NCBI GenBank assembly: GCA_030142905.1
Contig: JASJOG010000097.1
Span: 682,001-746,000 of the forward strand
DNA length: 64,000 bases
Source: Heliopora coerulea
Taxonomy: Eukaryota > Cnidaria > Anthozoa > Scleralcyonacea > Helioporidae
Reading direction: 5' to 3'
Part shown: positions 58,436-64,000 of the stretch, in pieces
Numbering within the stretch: the first letter of the stretch is position 1
Layout: every line of letters starts with the position of its first letter
The notes under the pieces: model-generated
Told to the model about the DNA's origin: nothing
Seen by the model: only the letters and a program-made list of their open reading frames with translations
Databases searched by the model: none
Made by a program: the position numbers and the translations under genes

Positions 58436-58799
58436 CTTTGCAAGAAGGATTAAGTGAAATGATTTTACGGAAGGACGAATGTGATAAAAGTAAAGATACT
58501 ACTGGCGAGAGCAAATGTGTCGGCCTCTAACTGTGATGTAAAGTTGATCTCGTGAGCTCCTCGGTTACTTGCCAATGGTTGAAAATCCTTCATCCCCGTG
58601 GAAGAACATCATCCGTAGTTCTTTTAAATTCTTGGAAGAGAAAATAATAACAATCACGAGAACATCTCAAGAAAATATTTGTGCTGTCGTTATTGTGGTA
58701 TTGAGTTGCTACATAAAGTTTAAGTGGAAGGCATGGCCTGTAGTGACGTCATACTACGCCCATCACATGTATTTTAGCTACCGGATGTAGCAAGCGATT

Positions 58800-59470
58800 A
58801 TCTAGGCGGAAATCGTAGTTTTAGGGACTGTTTACATGATTTCCGGATCGAGTTTCACTCAGGATTGAAGTCATACCGGTTGTATTAAAATCCCTTTAAC
58901 TGTTTACATGAATCCTGTATGAGATTTAACTCATTCCGGATTGAGTTCCTACCGGTTCTCATTCCGGAATGAAATCTCATTCGGGTTTGAAATTTCATTC
59001 CGTCCTCGTGTAAAGGCGCTGCAAGCTTTCATTCCGGAATGGAAGATGTGACCTGGAGGACTGCAAGGAACAATGTATGCGTGCTTTTAACATATACAGA
59101 CGACAATATAGTGAAAATATCAGCTTAAACCTCAGTATCTCTGTGAACGAACGATGGAATTGGGGCAACGAAAAAAACCAAAAGGTTTTCAGCAGACGTC
59201 AAAGCTTTTAAAAGGTTAAATCTGGGAGGAGGAATAGAATAGGACTCTAATTAGGTTTCGATGCCAGAACATGTTGGCATCAAGTGTAAATCGCTGAAAG
59301 AAACATACTGGCTAGAATATTATCGGTTGCCATCTTGAAATTTCAGACTTCACGCGCTGTTCCATTCGGGGTTACAATTCGTATGTAAACACGATTTGAA
59401 TTCTCTTTCAATCCGGAATGAAGCTCAATTCGGATCCATGGAAACACGTCCCTGGGGTAAATATGAATGC
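58800..59470. repeat. ATTCCGGAATGA-rich repeat
   Basis: Multiple CATTCCGGAATGA-type palindromes and inverted ends (CTGTTTACATGATTTCCGG near 58832, GTATGTAAACACGATTTG near 59380) suggest a non-autonomous DNA element. No coding sequence. Confidence 0.45.
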
Positions 59471-59474
59471 CTTT

Positions 59475-61332
59475 CACAAAACGCGGAATAAAGCCATGAC
59501 AAGGATAAAAATAAAGATTTATTAAGTGCACTAACGTTTCGACGCATCACGCAACATCATCAGAGTGGAGATATAGTTACAGTTTACAGTGAATAAATAG
59601 ATAGCTAGAGGTATTATATTACAGTAAGTTATAAGTCGGAAATACGAAATAACATTGTTAAGAATACTAAAAGAACGAAAGAGGAACAGAGCTAAGATTG
59701 CCATTTAAAGATGGTTTAAGTTTTTAGATTAAGAGGCTTTCTCTTATCAAAAGTTCCGGGATTGAAGTGCAAGAAGAAAGAACTTTGAAATCGTCAAGAG
59801 ATGCAGAGTGGCCAGTTTCGAAAAGATGTGACAGAACGCTAGACGGTGAAGGATTAAGACGTTTTTTGCCAGTAAGGGCAGAGATTCCCAAATGATCCGA
59901 GACTCGTGTGAGTGTAAATGGTAAGTCGTTTGACCCCCATACCTAAGTGGTCAGAATCAAATTTTAAGTTGAGTAACTTTTGAACAAAAGAAAAAGAGTC
60001 ACCATATATATACCAGAAGAGATGGGACGGAGAAGGGGAACAAGAAATTTGGCAATCTTGTAGGATTGAGTGTTGATGGAAGAAAGAAAAGGTCTAAAAG
60101 GAACGTTATTTTTATGTATTTTAGGAAGTCAGTGAAAGATTCCAGTTCGAGAACCAGTAGGAAAGAGATTCTCGTAGGTTGTTTGAGAGATAGTTTCAGT
60201 TTTCTTAAGAGTGCGTAGGAAGTTCCTAACTTTGTTTTCACGCTGAAGTGTTAGTTTGATCGGATCGTCATTCAAGTGTTTAAATTACTGCTGTCTTGTA
60301 GGATTTCTTCCATTTTCTTGTTGTTGTCAATTTTACCAAGGATGACGACGCCAATTCCTTGATCTGGTTTGATTATGACAATGTCCTGGTCATCCTTCAA
60401 TCCATTTCACTGGCTTGTTTACCAATTTCGACAGTTTTATTCCTCTTTCTTACAAAAAAAGTTTAATTTTATCTTTATTACACCTTTTCTTTAGCCTTTG
60501 CTCTAATTTGCTCTAATTACGAAAACTTTCGTTACAAACTTGACACATTCAAAAAACATTTTAAGCTTAATGGTTATCCCACTCACTTTCTCGATCAGTG
60601 TGTTTGCTTATTTTTGGATAAAGTTTTCGTTTCGAGGCCATTGCTTCACAATGTTCCCAAAAAAGTTTTGTATTTCTGTCTTCCTTTCACCGGCACTCAC
60701 TCTCTTCAAATCCGCAGACAAATTCTTAGTCTTTGTTCTTCCGCCTTTCTCTAAGTTAACATTCGTTTGGTCTTTCGTCCACTTTTTCACTTTTAAGGAC
60801 AGAATTCCCAAAAGTCTGAAGTCTCATGTTGTCTACTCTTTTACGTGTCAATGCTGTACTGCATTGTATGGGGGTCAAACGACTTACCATTTACACACAC
60901 ACGAGTCTCGGATCATTTGGGAATCTCTGCCCTTACTGGCAAAAAACGTCTTAATCCTTCACCGTCTAGCGTTCTGTCACATCTTTTCGAAACTGGCCAC
61001 TCTGCATCTCTTGACGATTTCAAAGTTCTTTCTTCTTGCACTTCAATCCCGGAACTTTTGATAAGAGAAAGCCTCTTAATCTAAAAACTTAAACCATCTT
61101 TAAATGGCAATCTTAGCTCTGTTCCTCTTTCGTTCTTTTAGTATTCTTAACAATGTTATTTCGTATTTCCGACTTATAACTTACTGTAATATAATACCTC
61201 TAGCTATCTATTTATTCACTGTAAACTGTAACTATATCTCCACTCTGATGATGTTGCGTGATGCGTCGAAACGTTAGTGCACTTAATAAATCTTTATTTT
61301 TATCCTTGTCATGGCTTTATTCCGCGTTTTGT
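59475..61332. mobile_element. Two Penelope-like element copies fused head to head
   Basis: Arms 59475-59942 and 60866-61332 (about 468 bp) are near-exact reverse complements covering the endonuclease 3' half and terminal repeat. On the minus strand 60370-59995 keeps N-terminal RT sequence (DIVIIKPDQGIGVVILGK, then sequence like LPKIHK...PFRP). On the plus strand 60550-61084 keeps RT-tail and GIY-YIG sequence. Both arms end in a hammerhead-like core: CTGATGA 61245-61251 (+) and 59563-59557 (-), each followed by GAAACG. The catalytic RT core is missing in both halves and frameshifts are present. Confidence 0.8.
60770..61084 (+). pseudogene. PLE GIY-YIG endonuclease, frameshifted
   Basis: One frame gives FKDRIPKSLKSHVVYSFTC and LYGGQTTYHL, where VVY and YGG stand in for GIY and YIG. 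It shifts near 60895 to the frame HTRVSDHLGIS, TGKKR, VLSHLFETGHS, DFKVLSS and LLIRESLLI ending at 61084. The ESLLI end matches PLE endonuclease C termini. Broken by the frameshift. Confidence 0.7.
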
Positions 61333-61571
61333 GCTGGGCACTCATATTTATCTTAAAACTGCTGGATGTAAATAAACAGTTGTTGTGTTCACTGATGGTG
61401 TTCATTATTACATTCGGCGACGAGCCGGAAAAATTAAATTTGATGATTCAAAACAAAGTATCCGATATATAGTGAAATCAATCAAAACAAAACAGAATTA
61501 ACTAATACTGGTAATCCGCGAGCGACACATCATTTAAGAAATTCCGTGAATTAAGTAGACGACTACAAAAC

Positions 61572-62480
61572 ATGTCAAAAGCTATTCCAAACTTTGAGCC
61601 GTTCATTGTCCATATGGACCTGGCGACAACATCATCAACGGGGGTCCGATGGAATAAAGGGTTGGATAGATTCAATAACGTAATGGTAGCAGTGGATATA
61701 TCATCAAAAAAACATAAGCGAGTATTACTTCTTCGTTTATCTGGAACTGAAGTCTATGATATATTTGAGTCATTCACCAATGCGCAAAAATGATCTGAGG
61801 ATGATTTCAACCAAGCTGTCAAATCACTATCAGTGTATTTTTCACCAAAGAAGAATATTGGATTCGAAATACACAAAATCCGACTGGCAAGTCCGTGCCA
61901 AGACGAAACTCTGGATAGTTTTCGTACTCGACTGGGACATCTAGCTACAACATGCTAATTCACCGACCCTGATCGCGAAATAAAAACACAGATTGTTCAA
62001 AATTGTTTTTCACCACACGTCAGAAGACTAGCCTTGAGGGAAGAAACGACACTTCAACTACTTCTAGATTTTGGCCGAGCGTACAAATTCTCCGGCCAAC
62101 AAGCAAAAGACACTGAGGAAAACAAAGAACGTGTTTATCAAGTAAAACCCCGTCATACCCAAGATAAAACCAAACCGAAAGGCGAATTTGGCAAAGACAA
62201 CAACGTGAAGAAATCCTTTTACTTTTGAAACGCACCTTACCCTCATCGTGCTAGATGCCCAGTGAAAGGAAAGACATGTCGTAACTGTGGCAAACAAAAT
62301 CACTTCGCAGTAGTGTGTAGATCATCAAAAAGAATCGCAAAATTACGACCGTGGCAACCGTCGCAACTCGAAGTCAACAATTAACATGTTGACCTTACAA
62401 CAAAGGACGACAGCTTAAGCGAAGAAGAGTACATTTTCTCTGTTAAAAATAACACTTCCAAACGTCCAATGTCAAAACTC
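61572..62480 (+). pseudogene. Gypsy gag remnant with CCHC zinc knuckle
   Basis: The frame starting at 61572 (MSKAIPNFEPF) is interrupted by TGA at 61791, TAA near 61956 and further stops, but stays in the same frame. It contains HKIRLASPCQDETLDSFRTR and HVRRLALREE, typical of Gypsy gag, and a CX2CX4HX4C knuckle ([14 protein letters not shown]) at about 62279-62320. Confidence 0.8.
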
Positions 62481-62500
62481 AACATCCATGGCCTACCTAT

Positions 62501-63388
62501 GGCCTACCATGGCTTTCTGATGAACCCCGACAAGACCAAACTCGTGGTATTCGGAACCAGATAGATGCTGTCCCAAATTAAAGACTTCAAATTGTCCCTC
62601 CTTGGCAAAGTACTCACACCTGCTGAAACTGTTCGAGATCTGGGAGTGATTATGGTTCTGCATTTGTCCTTTGACGATCACATTATTATAACTATCTCTG
62701 CGTACGTGTCACGACTATGTCAGATAAATAGAGTAAGGCACGCTTTTGACCAGCAAACACTTAAAATCATAATTTATTCTTTAGTATTTAGTAAACTTTA
62801 TTATTGTTCCTCGGTATGGTCCAATACCACCCGGAAGAGTTTACTAAGAGTTCAAAATGTTCAGAATTTTGCAGCTAAGATTATAACAAGTAGCCGTAAA
62901 TATGATCATGTTACCCCATTATTGAAAAGTTTGAAGTGGCTCCCTGTTAAAAGTCAACTATATTTTAGAGATGCCATTTTAGGTTTTAAATGTATGTCAG
63001 GTCGTGCTCGTAAGTATCTATCAGAACAATTTGTAACTCGTAGTAAGATAAGCAAGCGTGCGACTAGGAATTTTCAAATGCTAGATATTCCTTTGTATAA
63101 GACTAGTGCTGGACAAAGAACGTTTTACTACAGAACCGTGGACCTTTGGAATAAATTAGAACAATCTATGAAGTTCAGTAAGAATGTTGACACTTTTAAA
63201 TATAATTTAAGATCGACTCTTTTACATAACTTTATGAATTCATAGTTAGTCAGTTTATGTATTATAATATAATTATAGGTCGTACAGTATTTGTGTAAAT
63301 AATTATTACATGTCTTAATTTATTTTTGCAATTGACACTGAAAAGCCTTATTGGGGACGTGTTCAATAAAGTCGTATCTCGTATCTCG
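62501..63388 (+). mobile_element. 5'-truncated LINE inserted in the Gypsy element
   Basis: The insert is flanked by TACCTAT on both sides (62494-62500 and 63389-63395), a target-site duplication. It begins inside an RT C-terminal region (FLMNPDKTKLVVFG, one stop, then VRDLGVIM), and continues to a stop at 63243 and a 3' tail ending in GTATCTC tandem units. A tandem-repeat tail is typical of CR1/L2-like LINEs. Confidence 0.85.
62565..63245 (+). pseudogene. LINE ORF2 C-terminal fragment
   Basis: 226 open codons: RDLGVIMVLHLSFDDHI, ISAYVSRLCQINRV, LVFSKLYYCSSVWS, LLRVQNVQNFAAKII, LKSLKWLPVKSQLYFR, AGQRTFYYRTVDLWNKL. These are conserved blocks at the end of the RT region and C terminus of CR1/L2-clade LINEs. 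The catalytic RT motifs and apurinic endonuclease are missing because of 5' truncation. Confidence 0.85.
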
Positions 63389-63395
63389 TACCTAT

Positions 63396-63996
63396 AGAAT
63401 TCATAATCGATATTGGCGCAACAGTGAATTTTATTGAACAGCGTGATTTTTCTCCCATTCAAAACAAAGTCAAATTGCACCCGATATCAGTAAAAGTATA
63501 TCCATACAAATCCTGTCAACCGCTCAAGACCCTGGGAACTTTTTCTGCACAAATAAAGAACTCGGACAACTCAGATAATGCACATTTCTTTGTAGTTCCG
63601 AATGACCGAAAACTTGGAGGTTCATTAATATCCTTCTCAACAAAGCGAAGATCTGTCCTAATTCCTGACGAATTGTTTCAAGGTGTTGGTAAATTAAAAA
63701 ACCGGCAAGTCAATCTTCATATCGACAAGACCATTCAACCTATAGCACAGCCACACCGTCGAATACCATTTCACGTTCGCAAACTGATTGAAAAGAATCT
63801 CGAAGCCTTGGAAAAAGCAAACATCATCGAAAAGGCCACCGGTCCAACGCCATGGGTATCACCACTTGTAATTGTTCCAAAGCCTAAGAATCCTGACGAC
63901 ATTTGCATATGCGTTGACATGAGGCACCCAACAAAGCCAGAAAGCGTGAACGCCACATCACCCAAACCCGGCATTAAAGAGAGAAATTGGATCTAA
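63396..63996 (+). pseudogene. Gypsy pol: aspartic protease and start of RT
   Basis: The protease active-site region reads IIDIGATVNFIE, with Ile where DTG or DSG is usual. Further on, the RT N-terminal region shows PHRRIPFHVRKLIE, LEALEKANIIEKATGPTPW, SPLVIVPKPKNPDDI and CVDMR. A frameshift near 63922 moves the expected RERH block into another frame, and the current frame stops at 63996. The element continues past the window. Confidence 0.8.
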
Positions 63997-64000
63997 ATCA

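Larger units (their letters stand above)
52670..58740. repeat. Segmental duplication, shortened copy (copy 2)
   Basis: This is a direct-orientation partner of 34490-48700. It retains the exon 5 copy, exon 1 copy, a block of short tandem repeats and the second 311-codon gene. It has two large deletions relative to copy 1, an extra 440-bp insertion at 54325-54766, and an internal tandem duplication at 56690-57420. Divergence of non-coding flanks is clearly visible base by base, so the event is not very recent. Confidence 0.8.
61360..64000 (+). mobile_element. Decayed Ty3/Gypsy retrotransposon, runs off the window
   Basis: A likely LTR end (TTCATTATTACA, about 61413) is followed by TTCGGCGACGAGCCGG, the usual start of a Gypsy internal region. 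Gag, zinc knuckle, protease and the start of reverse transcriptase follow in order, with a LINE inserted between gag and protease. The 5' LTR is cut by the PLE end at 61332. Several in-frame stops and at least one frameshift make it non-functional. Confidence 0.85.

Overview
This window is animal nuclear DNA, most likely from a cnidarian and probably a coral or sea anemone. The evidence is spliced genes with GT-AG introns, AT-rich sequence, TTAGGG-type interstitial arrays, and dense mobile DNA of kinds common in anthozoans: Penelope-like elements (PLEs), Ty3/Gypsy, LINE 3' ends, pogo/Tigger-like, mariner-like and piggyBac-like elements. The species assignment is inference; no search was run.

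Two conserved genes were rebuilt exon by exon and converge tail to tail. CUTA (+, 3572-10059, six exons, 145 residues) encodes the small trimeric CutA1-fold protein. RABL6 (-, 40146 down to 17429, 19 exons located, one short exon not found) encodes a Rab-like GTPase domain followed by an acidic, serine-rich tail and a lysine-rich C terminus. Its introns carry many insertions: a piggyBac-like element, tRNA-like SINE units, PLE hairpins and interspersed repeats. Between the two genes lie a fold-back element, a decayed CENPB-type transposase, a roughly 166-bp satellite and two possible orphan terminal exons.

Upstream of RABL6 is an intact 311-codon gene of unknown function (-, 47389-48324). A block running from inside RABL6 to beyond this gene (about 34.5-48.7 kb) is present a second time at about 52.7-58.7 kb, shortened by deletions. 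The second copy keeps RABL6 exon 1, a broken exon 5 and a second 311-codon gene (57500-58435). The two 311-residue proteins differ at about 25 positions, clustered at the ends; the central DNA is nearly identical, which suggests gene conversion.

The right end (59.5-64 kb) is stacked mobile DNA: two PLE copies head to head, then a decayed Gypsy element whose gag-pol is split by a 5'-truncated LINE.

The most interesting recurring signal is a set of inverted-repeat units scattered through the window. Their central or terminal part has the hammerhead-ribozyme-like layout CTGANGA, short stem-loop, GAAA(C). Hammerhead motifs in PLE terminal repeats are established; here several distinct families carry the same layout, and some survive only as perfect hairpins with 48-49 bp arms.
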